Program-made: the position numbers and the translations under genes | DNA from: Parcubacteria group bacterium GW2011_GWA2_36_10 | GTDB taxonomy: Bacteria; Patescibacteriota; Patescibacteriia; UBA1558; GWA2-36-10 | Assembly (NCBI GenBank): GCA_000991205.1 | Contig: LBRC01000013.1 | Location: 1-31,266, forward strand | Length of the DNA: 31,266 nt | Direction: 5' to 3' | Shown here: one piece after another, positions 8,139 through 16,525 of the stretch | How positions within the stretch are numbered: the stretch's first letter is position 1 | Layout: each line of letters starts with the position of its first letter | The notes under the pieces: model-generated | Told to the model about the DNA's origin: nothing | Database searches by the model: none | Seen by the model: the letters and a program-made list of their open reading frames with translations, nothing else

Positions 8139-9431
8139 ATGCAGAGCATTTTCCGTTTGATCGCGGCCGCTTTCGTGGCCATCGTCATCGCCCTCGGCTT
8201 CGGCAATTTCAACACCGCCCAGGCACAGTGGGAGTACGCAAGGTTCGAAGACACGCAACCGGACACGGCCTACGTATTGCCCGATGAAGTCTTTCATCAC
8301 TATCAACCCTGTATTGTTTCTGACTTCATGAGCAATGGCATCGTCACATTCGAACTGAATGTCTACAAGGGCGACTTGGTAGATAACGAGCAGCCCTTCA
8401 GCTTCGCTGGGTGTGATACCAGCTACCTCAATCAGTGTGGCTCGATCATCTTCGATGATCGACCGAGAGAGTATCATGCCAATTGGGTGGCAGACAACCA
8501 GGGTCTCGGTGTTTTCACCAGTTTCATTATTCAGTTCAACAACGAGCTACCGGTTGGCTCTCAAACAGGCTACATAGCAGGTGTTAATGGCTATGTCCTG
8601 GACTACAACAACGATTTTCAACTCTTCTATGATTATCTGAGTCAAACTGTCATCAGCATCGATGGTGTCAAAGGTGACGCCAATGGTGATGGTGAGGTCA
8701 CAAGTGCCGATGTCGAAATCATTCAGGAATACTGTTTCGCTTGGTGGAATCATCAGGACTGGAGATATCAGAATGATGGCATTAACGTTGGGCGCAGTCT
8801 GATGTTGTTCAGCTACCCCACGCTACTTGACGCCTATCTGATCAACCTCTGGCTGATCAATCCGAATGACCCACTAGTAGTCAATCTAGGAATCGGAGAG
8901 CTGATCAGTTCCACGGCCTATGGCAACTCCAGCGTCCAGCCGGCACCACACACGATCTCGCAGGTCTGGAATGAGCTGACCATCAGTACCGACGGTCTGG
9001 CGGCTTTCGTCTTCGGCAATCTGCCCGATGGTACGCACTGGCAGGCCGCATCCTGGACAAGCAATAGCTCCGCCACTTTCCAGCTTCCGGCCGATCTGCA
9101 GAACATGCGAGTCGAAGCGGTCAGCCTGGAAGGCGCCACCGACATCAACATGCCGGTGACCATGCCGCAAACCTGCGAACTCCAGCAGAACTATCCGAAC
9201 CCCTTCAACCCCTCGACGACCATCGACTTCAGCCTGCAATCGGCTAGCCAGACTTCCCTCAAGGTCTACAACCTGAACGGTGATCTGGTGACCACACTCG
9301 CCGATGGCACGATGTCCGCAGGTCAGCACAGCATCGCCTTCGACGGCAGTGCCATGGCCAGCGGCACCTACATCTACGAGCTGAAGACCAACAACAAGAT
9401 CGAGGCCAAGAAGATGATTCTGATGAAGTGA
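8139..9431 (+). CDS. secreted protein with EF-hand/dockerin-like loop and C-terminal T9SS (FlgD-Ig-like) sorting domain
   Basis: A 430-residue protein. Residues 1-30 form a Sec signal peptide with a likely AQA cleavage site. Residues about 31-170 are an unrecognised, probably beta-rich domain. Residues 180-191 (DANGDGEVTSAD) form a calcium-binding EF-hand loop as in dockerin type I modules; a second loop is degenerate. Residues 347-430 form a Por/T9SS type A sorting domain (NYPNPFNPSTTIDF at 351-364, LKVYNLNGDLV, and a SGTYIYEL...KKMILMK end). These domains are typical of Bacteroidetes and related FCB phyla, where an outer-membrane type IX machine reads them. GGAGA lies 8 nt before the ATG, and a strong terminator follows. 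Codon use is far more GC-rich than any neighbour. Function is unknown; the C-terminal domain could instead act as an Ig-like anchor. Confidence 0.9.
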   Translation: MQSIFRLIAAAFVAIVIALGFGNFNTAQAQWEYARFEDTQPDTAYVLPDEVFHHYQPCIVSDFMSNGIVTFELNVYKGDLVDNEQPFSFAGCDTSYLNQCGSIIFDDRPREYHANWVADNQGLGVFTSFIIQFNNELPVGSQTGYIAGVNGYVLDYNNDFQLFYDYLSQTVISIDGVKGDANGDGEVTSADVEIIQEYCFAWWNHQDWRYQNDGINVGRSLMLFSYPTLLDAYLINLWLINPNDPLVVNLGIGELISSTAYGNSSVQPAPHTISQVWNELTISTDGLAAFVFGNLPDGTHWQAASWTSNSSATFQLPADLQNMRVEAVSLEGATDINMPVTMPQTCELQQNYPNPFNPSTTIDFSLQSASQTSLKVYNLNGDLVTTLADGTMSAGQHSIAFDGSAMASGTYIYELKTNNKIEAKKMILMK

Positions 9432-9464
9432 AGCTTCCGCCACTAGACGCGACGTGAAGCAAAA

Positions 9465-9495
9465 CCCCCGAAGACATACATTCGGGGGCTTTTTT
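9465..9495 (+). terminator. strong Rho-independent terminator of the T9SS-cargo-like gene
   Basis: A perfect 8-bp stem, CCCCCGAA (9465-9472) with TTCGGGGG (9481-9488) and an 8-nt loop, is followed by CTTTTTT. On the minus strand the T run is only four bases, so it serves the plus-strand gene best. Confidence 0.88.
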
Positions 9496-9507
9496 ATTTA
9501 ATAAATT

Positions 9508-10311
9508 TTATTTTACTTCTGGTAATTTTTTTCCTTTAAACTTCCACAGATATTTTAAAAAACTACTAATATGTGCACGAGCTGTTTTTTTACGTAAAAT
9601 CTGCCATAAATTATTATTAGCCGAATCTCTTTTATGCAAATGAATAACCTTAGCTTGTGGCACATAGGCAACTTTAAAACCATTTTCCCAAAAACGTCGT
9701 GACCAATCTAAATCTTCCATATACATAAAATATCTCTCATCTAACAAACCAACTTTAAATAAAGCCGAAGTGCGAATCATCAAACAAGCACCAAACAAAG
9801 CTGGGGTATAAAAATCTTTATCATGATTATGATCTTCTAATAAATAGTTTTTTAACCAAGCCTTACCTGATTTAGTATTAGCTAAAAATGTCCGACGATA
9901 AAAAGGTAAGTGCCAATCTGGAAAACCAGTGGCTGATTGTTGTAAACTTCTATCAGCATTCATGACACAAGGGCCACTTAAGCCCACTTCTAGATGATTT
10001 TCCATGTACTCATGCAACTTTTCTACAGCACCAGGTAACAAAACTACATCAGGATTCACAATCAAAATATATTTACCTTTAGCCTGTTTCATAGCTGGAT
10101 TATTGCCCGCTGCATAGCCGATATTTTTAGGCAATTGCATGAATCTAATGCTCGGATAATTTGCTACCAATTCTTTAATACCATCAAAAGTACCATTGTC
10201 GATAACAATAATTTCATAACTAAAAGAAAAATTAAAAGAAAAAATATCTTTTAATAATTCTCTAATTAAGTCTCGATGAAAATAATTTAAAATAATAATT
10301 GATAGCTCCAT
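9508..10311 (-). CDS. GT2-family glycosyltransferase (rhamnosyltransferase-like)
   Basis: A 267-residue GT-A fold enzyme of the WbbL/COG1216 type. The N-terminus is SIIILNYFHRD, with a nucleotide-binding IVIDNGTFDG, NIGYAAGNNPAMKQAKGKYI and the DxD-like NPDVV. The acceptor-side motif YMEDLDWSRRFWENGFKV carries the likely catalytic acid region. It transfers an activated sugar, commonly dTDP-rhamnose, to a lipid-linked glycan. It is the last gene of the minus-strand glycan cluster, separated from the next GT2 by three hairpins. Confidence 0.88.
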   Translation of the reverse strand: MELSIIILNYFHRDLIRELLKDIFSFNFSFSYEIIVIDNGTFDGIKELVANYPSIRFMQLPKNIGYAAGNNPAMKQAKGKYILIVNPDVVLLPGAVEKLHEYMENHLEVGLSGPCVMNADRSLQQSATGFPDWHLPFYRRTFLANTKSGKAWLKNYLLEDHNHDKDFYTPALFGACLMIRTSALFKVGLLDERYFMYMEDLDWSRRFWENGFKVAYVPQAKVIHLHKRDSANNNLWQILRKKTARAHISSFLKYLWKFKGKKLPEVK

Positions 10312-10338
10312 AAAAAAATTCTTAACTATTTATTCCCT

Positions 10339-10410
10339 CCCCGCGTACGCGGGGATCTTCGGGAAAGATGGTATCTGTATTATTCTTAGCTTCTCCGCAT
10401 ACGCGGAGAA
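10339..10410. repeat. cluster of three palindromes between two GT2 genes
   Basis: There is a 16-nt perfect palindrome CCCCGCGTACGCGGGG (10339-10354) and an ATCTT/AAGAT hairpin (10355-10369). A third hairpin, TTCTCCGC-ATAC-GCGGAGAA, lies at 10391-10410. None has a T run typical of terminators. They resemble the dispersed palindrome family but with a GCG core. Confidence 0.75.
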
Positions 10411-10426
10411 TGCGAAAAAGAAAATT

Positions 10427-11425
10427 TTATTTAAACCAATGATTTAATTCTTCACCTGTCACTTGCGCGTGTTTTTTGATATATTTTCTTTTAGCTTTAA
10501 ATTTTTTCTTTAAACTCAAAAATTCTTTTAAGCCCACTAAAGTTTTTCTTTCAAATATTAAAAAATAAAAAAACTTTTTTATTTCATAGCCGGCAATTGA
10601 CCACCAAAATTTACCTAATTTTAAAGCCCCGGAATTTTTATATAAAACCGCTAAATGATTACGATAAGAAAGTTTGTTTAAAATACCTCTTTGATTACGT
10701 TGAGTGTCTTTATTTAAGCTACGATGATGATAGGCTTGGGTTGTAGCCAGTAAATAATTTTGCCAACCCATCAAGCGTAAACGTAAAACCAGATCAACAT
10801 CTTCTTTATAAGCAAAAAAATCTTCGTCAAAATACTCCACTGTGTCCTCTGTTTTATAAAATTTGATGGACTCTAAAGCCTCACGTCGAATCATCAAAGC
10901 CGTAGCAGATAGTCCAAATACTTCTTGGTTTGCCAACTCATAATCTTGTTCACCTTGTTGCCAATCTGTAACTCTAAAATGTTTATCTATTTTTAAGCCA
11001 TAAGAATCGATTTGTTTAGTTTGAGCCAAATTCGGAAAATCCCAGTATAATAATTTACCGCTCGTGCTCGCTACTTTAGGATGAGTTTCTAAAAAATCAA
11101 TAGTTTTAGCTAAATAATCTGGTGCTAAAACTAAGTCCGGATTTAAAACTAAAACATATTTTGAGTCCGACCAGTTGATCAACAAATTATGACCTTTAGC
11201 AAAACCAAGATTTTGTTTTTGGGTAATGACTTTGGCTGGCGGATAATACTCTTTGACTAAGGCGACTGAATTATCTACTGAAGCATTGTCTAAAACTAAA
11301 AGATTCCAATCTGTAAAAGTCTGCTCGACTAAACTTTTAAATAAATACGGTAAATAATCTGCACTATTAAAAGTCAGTAAACAAATAGTTAAAGTTTTTT
11401 TATCTTGAGTATTTAAATTATTCAT
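10427..11425 (-). CDS. GT2-family glycosyltransferase
   Basis: A 332-residue protein from the ATG at 11425, which overlaps the upstream GT2 by 8 nt; an in-frame start at 11452 lies deeper inside that gene and is less likely. GT-A motifs are ICLLTFNSADYLP, VLDNASVDNS, NLGFAKGHNLLI and LNPDLVLAPDY. The catalytic-region motif is FDEDFFAYKEDVDLVLRLRLMGW. The C-terminal 60 residues are strongly basic, probably for membrane association. It likely adds a sugar to a lipid-linked surface glycan; the sugar cannot be told. Confidence 0.87.
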   Translation of the reverse strand: MNNLNTQDKKTLTICLLTFNSADYLPYLFKSLVEQTFTDWNLLVLDNASVDNSVALVKEYYPPAKVITQKQNLGFAKGHNLLINWSDSKYVLVLNPDLVLAPDYLAKTIDFLETHPKVASTSGKLLYWDFPNLAQTKQIDSYGLKIDKHFRVTDWQQGEQDYELANQEVFGLSATALMIRREALESIKFYKTEDTVEYFDEDFFAYKEDVDLVLRLRLMGWQNYLLATTQAYHHRSLNKDTQRNQRGILNKLSYRNHLAVLYKNSGALKLGKFWWSIAGYEIKKFFYFLIFERKTLVGLKEFLSLKKKFKAKRKYIKKHAQVTGEELNHWFK

Positions 11426-12290
11426 TTTGATAATTATTTTTCCACCAAGCATAGCCGGCGGTTAACAATAAATTAATAGGTAAAAAAATTAAAATAATCA
11501 AAGCTTGAAAAATATTTTTTTGTTTAAAAAAATAATATAATAAACTCCAATCAAAAATTAATTGTTTTTTAAAAATTCTCTCTTTAGAAAAACTGATACC
11601 ACTATGGTGCACTAGACTAGCAGTTGGTAAATATTTTATCAGCAAACCAGCATCTTTGATACGCTTGCAATAGTCAACTTCTTCTAGCCATAAAAAAAAT
11701 CTTTGATCAAATAAGCCAATCTTTTCATAAGTAGCCCGTGGCATAATCATCGCCGCACCCATAATCTGCTCTACTTCTTGTTCACGATTATAATCAAAAT
11801 CTGTCGCTAAATATTTCTTCAAAAATTTATTATCTGGCCAAACTTTAGTCAATTTAAATAAAACTAAAAGCTGTGAAATTAAATTTGGAAAACGTCTGAT
11901 AGAAGCTTGCTGACTCAAATCTGAATTCAAAATCCTTGGCCCCAATAAAGCAACTTTCGGATGAGCTTGAAAATAAGCTAAAATCGTTTTGAAAAAACCC
12001 AGCTGTATTTCCGTGTCAGGATTTAATAAAAAAATATACTCTCCGCTTGATTGTTTTAGAGCTAAATTATTTGCTCGCGCAAAGCCACGATTTCTCGGCA
12101 AAGCGATCATCGTCACCTGGTGATAATCAGCCATGATCATTTCTGGCGTGCCATCACGAGAATCATTGTCCACTACAAAAATCTCTTTAGAAAAACTTTC
12201 CGTATCCGCTAAAATACTCTCTAAACATTTTTCTAACAAAGGCCTGACTTTCCAATTGACAATAATAATAGAAATTTGCGGTTTAGGCAT
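11418..12290 (-). CDS. GT2-family glycosyltransferase
   Basis: A 290-residue GT-A protein: SIIIVNWKVRPLLEKCLESI, FVVDNDSRDGT, RNRGFARANNLALKQSSGEYI and LLNPDTEIQ, then FFLWLEEVDYCKRIKDAG. It closes with a hydrophobic segment (about residues 262-283, ALIILIFLPINLLLTAGYAW) that should anchor it to the membrane. It starts 1 nt after the upstream GT4 stop and overlaps the next GT2, so it is translationally coupled in the glycan operon. The sugar and acceptor are unknown. Confidence 0.87.
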   Translation of the reverse strand: MPKPQISIIIVNWKVRPLLEKCLESILADTESFSKEIFVVDNDSRDGTPEMIMADYHQVTMIALPRNRGFARANNLALKQSSGEYIFLLNPDTEIQLGFFKTILAYFQAHPKVALLGPRILNSDLSQQASIRRFPNLISQLLVLFKLTKVWPDNKFLKKYLATDFDYNREQEVEQIMGAAMIMPRATYEKIGLFDQRFFLWLEEVDYCKRIKDAGLLIKYLPTASLVHHSGISFSKERIFKKQLIFDWSLLYYFFKQKNIFQALIILIFLPINLLLTAGYAWWKNNYQNE

Positions 12291-12291
12291 A

Positions 12292-13461
12292 TTAGCTTAA
12301 TTTATTATTAATTAACTCTAACATTTTATTAACAGCATTCACCCAAGAATGTTGTTTGACATATTCTTTTCTTGCGTTTTGTTTTTCCTGGGAATCTTCG
12401 GCTAATAAAATATTTATTTTTTTATTAAAATCTTCATAGCTCTCTGCGATCTCTACAAAATTTTCGATATTTTCTGTACCCGCGCCAGTACTTGCTACTA
12501 CTGATAAACCTGCTGCTAAATATTCATACATTTTCATCGGATTAGTAGTCACTGAAAAATCCGCTTTCTGGTGAGGAATCAAGCCCAAGGAAAATTGCTG
12601 GATATACATCGGCGCTTCTTGATAAGACTTATAACCTAAAAAATGGATGTTTGGATATTGACTCAAATTTTTTTGTGCCAAATCTTGCTCACTCCAAACA
12701 GGACCGACTAAAACAAAAGATTTGTCTGGATTAGCTTTAGCCAAGTAAGCAATCAAGTCCAAATCCACTCGATCTTGGATCACACCGATATAGCCGATAA
12801 TCGGCTTAGGAATATCAGCGATATCACGATTAACTAAAGAAAAATGTTTATTATAGTGTTTCCAGTCCACACCATTAGGGATCCAATAAACATTGGCCTG
12901 ATTATCAAAAAAGTTTAACAAATTTTCTGACACGGTAAAAATCAAATCTGCTTGATCTTTGATGATTTTATAAGACTCTTTTAAAGTTGATGCGTGTTTT
13001 TGATAAGAAGAATGTTTAAGCCAATTATCGACTGCTTCAAACACTGTTAATTTTTGTCCTAAATTATGACAGTATGGTGCTACATAAGGCAAGTATGACC
13101 ATAATATCCAATCACCAAAATTTAATTCCCAAGTAATTTTTTTTATTCTAGCTAAAGTCTTTTTTGGTCGCCAAAAAAAATCAACATCAGAATAAATATA
13201 AAGTTTATCAGAAACTTTAGTTAGTTTACTGGTAAAAGATTTTTTCACCACTTCACCAGATTTTAAATGTAAAATAATATTTTCTTTAAAGTTTCGTAAA
13301 GCTCGTTTAAAAGTGAGGGGCAAATAATCAACGGCAATTATTTTACCGACATTTTCACTTTGCATTAATTGTTGTAAAACATGAAAATTGCGGTTAGAAA
13401 CACCCTCTTCCCACTCGGCAAAACTAGACATATTAAACATGACAAGGTCAAACTTTTTCAT
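12292..13461 (-). CDS. GT4-like (GT-B fold) glycosyltransferase
   Basis: A 389-residue GT-B protein. The acceptor-side N-terminal half is divergent (MKKFDLVMFNMSSFAEWEEG). The middle has WIPNGVDWKHY, and the C-terminal nucleotide-sugar half has PIIGYIGVIQDRVDLDLI, FVLVGPVW and PMKMYEYLAAGLSVVAS with GTENIE. These are the usual donor-binding elements of family GT4. It overlaps the upstream GT4 by 4 nt (ATGA), so the pair is translationally coupled. It belongs to the surface-glycan operon; the donor sugar is unknown. Confidence 0.85.
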   Translation of the reverse strand: MKKFDLVMFNMSSFAEWEEGVSNRNFHVLQQLMQSENVGKIIAVDYLPLTFKRALRNFKENIILHLKSGEVVKKSFTSKLTKVSDKLYIYSDVDFFWRPKKTLARIKKITWELNFGDWILWSYLPYVAPYCHNLGQKLTVFEAVDNWLKHSSYQKHASTLKESYKIIKDQADLIFTVSENLLNFFDNQANVYWIPNGVDWKHYNKHFSLVNRDIADIPKPIIGYIGVIQDRVDLDLIAYLAKANPDKSFVLVGPVWSEQDLAQKNLSQYPNIHFLGYKSYQEAPMYIQQFSLGLIPHQKADFSVTTNPMKMYEYLAAGLSVVASTGAGTENIENFVEIAESYEDFNKKINILLAEDSQEKQNARKEYVKQHSWVNAVNKMLELINNKLS

Positions 13462-14549
13462 AGATATTCTTTTAATTTTTCACTTTGTTCTCTGCCTGAT
13501 AAAAATTCTTGCGATCTTATATAAGCTGCTTGACCTAATTTAGTTGCTAAATTTTGATCAACTAATAATAAATTTATTTTTTCTTTTAGATCTTCAACAT
13601 TTTCACTAGCTACTAATAAAGCATTGCTTTGATCAGTAAAAATTTCTAAGACTCCTCCACTCGCTCCAGCAATAATCGGTAAGCTACAACTAGCAGCGTT
13701 TAAAAATACGATGCCAAAACCCTCAACGTCTTCTTTGCTTTCTCTATTAGCTAAAACAAATAAGTCGGCTAAGTGATAATAATAAACTAACTCTTCATCG
13801 CTAATATTATTAAAAAACCTCACTTTTGCCTCCATCTTATACTTTTCTACTAAGTTTCGCAAGTTTAGCTCTTCTTCACCACGACCAACTATCAAATATA
13901 AAAAATCATGCTTTATTTCACTCAAAGCTTTGATTACTAAATCATGGCCTTTGCGCTTATTCAAACGACCAACAGTTAAAATAACTTTTTGAGTATCACT
14001 AATATTTAAAGCTTTTTTTAAATTTAATACTTTAGCTTGATCGACATCACAAGCAAAATCACGCCCCGGATAAATAACTTTTATTTTATTTTTATCAATA
14101 TTTAAATTCACTATGATCTTGGCGGTACTTTGACTATTACAAATAATATAATTGGCCTGCTGCAAAATTTTTAAAGCTAGCTTTTTTTTATTTTTTAAAG
14201 CTAAATTAATATCTAAACCATGCAAAGAAATAATGTAGGGCAATTTAAAAAATTTATTTAAATAATACGCTATGCTACCTAAAGGCAAAATATTTGGGGT
14301 AAAAATTTGTTCTATTTTTTCGTTTTTAATAATTTTAATTAAACTAAAAAAACTAAATAGCCAGCTTGGTTTAACAAATTTATTTTTAAATCTAAAATGC
14401 CAAATATTAGTTTGAGTATTTACTTGTTCGTGATCACATAAAACTAAATAATCTTTTTTAGCAAAATGTTTAAACAAATCAAAACAATAGCGAGCTACTC
14501 CGCCAAAAAATGGATAATATTCATGTGTTAAAACTAAAGTTTTTTTCAT
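13458..14549 (-). CDS. GT4-family glycosyltransferase
   Basis: A 363-residue GT-B enzyme with the classical GT4 layout. The N-terminal HEYYPFFGGVARY loop binds acceptor. ISLHGLDINLAL and YPGRD lie in the linker. The C-terminal domain has TVGRLNKRKGHDLVIKAL and the EX7E-type element EGFGIVFLNAASCSLPIIA with GGVLE. It ends with TGA overlapping the next ATG by 4 nt, which also shows that TGA is a stop codon here. It lies downstream of the broken flippase gene after a 70-nt gap with a palindrome. Confidence 0.9.
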   Translation of the reverse strand: MKKTLVLTHEYYPFFGGVARYCFDLFKHFAKKDYLVLCDHEQVNTQTNIWHFRFKNKFVKPSWLFSFFSLIKIIKNEKIEQIFTPNILPLGSIAYYLNKFFKLPYIISLHGLDINLALKNKKKLALKILQQANYIICNSQSTAKIIVNLNIDKNKIKVIYPGRDFACDVDQAKVLNLKKALNISDTQKVILTVGRLNKRKGHDLVIKALSEIKHDFLYLIVGRGEEELNLRNLVEKYKMEAKVRFFNNISDEELVYYYHLADLFVLANRESKEDVEGFGIVFLNAASCSLPIIAGASGGVLEIFTDQSNALLVASENVEDLKEKINLLLVDQNLATKLGQAAYIRSQEFLSGREQSEKLKEYL

Positions 14550-14590
14550 CTTAATTATATTTTCTATTTCTTCTTAATAATAGGCCATTA

Positions 14591-14617
14591 ATGATTCCCG
14601 CCGCAGGCGGGAATCAT
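14591..14617. repeat. dispersed palindrome, 12-bp perfect stem
   Basis: ATGATTCCCGCC-GCA-GGCGGGAATCAT: 12 bp with a 3-nt loop, just 3 nt from the flippase stop. One of the longest members of the family. No T run follows on either strand. Confidence 0.85.
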
Positions 14618-14619
14618 TT

Positions 14620-15932
14620 CTATGTCTTGTTAAATAAAGAAGTCTTTAAATATTTTATATCGCTAAACGTCAAAATTTTAAATAGCCATAAACCAAATAA
14701 ATAAAAAGCTCCGCCGACTATAATAGTCAATGGCCAAAAAATAATAGTTTTTAAATAATAAACTATTACTAGCATAAGCAAACTTAAAACAAAAGCTAAA
14801 AGCATTTTATTTACTATCTCTCTATCAATAACGACAATTTTTTTCGCCGTCATTAAGTTTAAAATAAATAAAAACAAAGTACTCAACGATGAAGCCAAAG
14901 CCGCACCCCAAACACCCACCAAAGGAATCAAAATCAAATTTAAAATAATATTAAATACCATAGTGAAACCTAAGTTTCTAGTATTTATTTTTTGTTTATT
15001 GGCTGCATTGAGATGCCAAAGCTTAAAGGCCAGGCGATCAAACTTAAATATAACAAACCACGATTAAAAACTTTGGTTAACTGGACTTTATCTTCTTTAA
15101 AAAAATGTGCAAAAGCTGGATACAAAGCCGCTACGAGTCCTAATGGAATAAACTGCCAAGCAAAAGTGATCTTATAAGCCACACTATAAAAGCCAAGCTC
15201 TAAATCACCTAAAAATACTTTGAGTAAAATAGAATCTAGATAAGCATAAACTTTGGCAAAAATAGCTGCTACCGCAAATGGCCAAGCAATTAACAATATT
15301 TTTTTTAATAAGTCTTTATGCCACAAAAATTTTATTTTAGTCTGAAATTTAAAACGCAAAATAAAACCAGCAAAAAGAAAGTTGAATAAACTAGCCGCAA
15401 ATAAAACTATTAATAACAAAAATAAATTATTGGTAAATTTTAATAAGCCTAAGCCAAAAATCATCACGATAATTTGAAAAATTATCGTACCAATTGATTC
15501 ATAGCGAAGATTTTGTTGGCCACGAATATATGCATAAAATAGCAAAGTAAAACTATCTATCGCTACCGTCAGCATAGTCAAATAAATCAATAGTTGAACT
15601 GGGTCGTTTCCCCAAAAAAAATAATTTATGCTTGCTAAAAAAATCAGAGATAAAAAAGTGAATAATAATTTCAAAGAAAAAATCTGTTGAAAATAAATTT
15701 CTTGTTCGTTTTTGTTTTGGACTACTTCTTTGGTCAAAACTGGTGATAAACCAAAGTCCATCAAAACCGCAAACATGGTGGCAAAAGAAATCGCAAAAAA
15801 ATAACGACCCGTGAGCTCTACGCCCAATCCTCTCGCTAGTAAGGTAAAATAAACAAAAGACAGCACTTTTTGTGCCACCAAAGAAAGCAAGAAAAATGAA
15901 GAATTTGCTGCGATTTTTTGACTATTTAACAT
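14620..15932 (-). pseudogene. Wzx/MATE-like polysaccharide flippase, disrupted by internal deletion and frameshift
   Basis: The N-terminal piece (15932 to 14985, about 315 residues from MLNSQKIAAN) is a multi-spanning membrane protein of the polysaccharide flippase type, with ARGLGVELTGRYFFAISFA and DFGLSPVLTKEV typical of the family. It stops at GISMQPINKK. The C-terminal piece (14620-14961) continues the family in another frame. Read upstream in that frame it gives LNAANKQKINTRNLGFTMVFN, the usual sequence before LNLILIP. The expected 40-50 residues between the two are absent, so a deletion with frameshift at about 15010-15020 split the gene. The full protein would flip lipid-linked glycans across the membrane. 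The start is fixed by an extended -10 promoter placing the transcript start at the ATG. A sequencing or assembly error is possible. Confidence 0.75.
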
Positions 15933-15938
15933 ATTGAC

Positions 15939-15947
15939 ATTATAGCA
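15939..15947 (-). promoter_or_regulatory. extended -10 promoter of the flippase/glycan operon, probably leaderless
   Basis: TGCTATAAT on the minus strand is an extended -10 element with a perfect TATAAT. There is no good -35. The expected start base is the A of the ATG at 15932, giving a leaderless mRNA. Confidence 0.55.
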
Positions 15948-15982
15948 AAAATGGTCAGAAAAGCTAGTAAAATTATTAAAAA

Positions 15983-16011
15983 TTGACATTTCTTAATATT
16001 TATCCTAAATT
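15983..16011 (+). promoter_or_regulatory. sigma70-type promoter of the nuclease-like gene
   Basis: A perfect TTGACA (15983-15988), 17 nt, then TAAATT (16006-16011). The start would be near 16018, leaving a leader of about 13 nt without a ribosome binding site before the ATG at 16031. It is divergent from the glycan operon promoter. Confidence 0.6.
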
Positions 16012-16030
16012 ATACAAGCATAAACTAAAA

Positions 16031-16525
16031 ATGGATCAAATTACACCTGAAAAACTCAATAACACAAAAACCGAAGCAGAAAAATTTTATAAAGAAATTA
16101 ACTCTGTATATTGCCCATATTTAAAAAGCGATGTTGCTTTTAATACAAAGGGTTTAGAACATTTAAAATTTAAAGGGAAAAACAAGGCTAGGTCAGCCTT
16201 GGATCAATATGTCAGACTTAAATTATTAAAATTAGCCCCTGAAATAATTAAACGTTCACATACTCTACAAGAAATTTTTTATACACAAAAATTTGAAAAA
16301 CAAACAATAAACTCTCGTTGGGAAAATAGATTAATGAATGTCACTTTTTACGGTTTTGTTGCTATAATTAATGGTGCTAGAATAAAAATCATAATTAAAG
16401 AAATTGCTGGTGGTAATAAATTCTTTTGGAGTATCATTCCTTTTTGGAAAAATAAACAAAAAAACTCTGGAGAAAATACCACAAATAAAAAAATCCTGCA
16501 CACAGGAAATATGGAGGAAGATTAA
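16031..16525 (+). CDS. hypothetical protein, possibly a BECR-fold (barnase/EndoU/colicin-like) RNase
   Basis: A 164-residue protein from the ATG at 16031; a longer frame from 15983 would start inside the promoter. The layout resembles phage/CPR proteins of the Barnase-EndoU-ColicinE5/D-RelE-like nuclease group. It has VAFNTKGLEHLKF (35-47, with a candidate catalytic His44), a helical RLKLLKLAPEIIKR (62-75), and beta strands FYGFVAIINGARIKIIIKE (106-124). GGNKFFWSIIPFW (127-139) follows. This match is from memory of the pattern and is uncertain. There is no neighbouring protein antitoxin. Instead a small RNA gene on the other strand overlaps its last 39 nt and, if the mRNA runs to the terminator at 16634-16663, the whole of its 3' UTR. 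Confidence 0.55.
   Translation: MDQITPEKLNNTKTEAEKFYKEINSVYCPYLKSDVAFNTKGLEHLKFKGKNKARSALDQYVRLKLLKLAPEIIKRSHTLQEIFYTQKFEKQTINSRWENRLMNVTFYGFVAIINGARIKIIIKEIAGGNKFFWSIIPFWKNKQKNSGENTTNKKILHTGNMEED
16487..16507 (-). terminator. terminator of the small RNA
   Basis: A TCCTG-TGTG-CAGGA hairpin on the minus strand is followed by seven T residues, a textbook Rho-independent terminator. It lies inside the 3' end of the plus-strand nuclease-like gene. Confidence 0.8.

Larger units (their letters stand above)
8120..9495. other. GC-rich island with a single foreign-looking gene
   Basis: Composition changes sharply near 8120 and again near 9490. Hand counts give 37 G/C in the 60 nt from 9121 and 30/60 from 8641, against 17/60 from 9541 just outside. 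The block holds one gene with its own ribosome binding site and terminator. No flanking inverted repeats, integrase or tRNA are seen, so the mechanism of entry is unknown. An assembly join cannot be excluded without reads. Confidence 0.7.

Noticed and set aside
8886..9443. Long minus-strand open frame opposite the GC-rich gene
   Set aside because: It is a shadow frame common in GC-rich DNA. The plus frame has a signal peptide, a ribosome binding site, a recognised C-terminal domain and a terminator.
8090..9515. Target-site duplication or terminal inverted repeats of a mobile element around the GC-rich block
   Set aside because: I compared both borders and found only short AT-rich similarities such as ACTTC, no more than chance. 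No transposase or integrase is inside.
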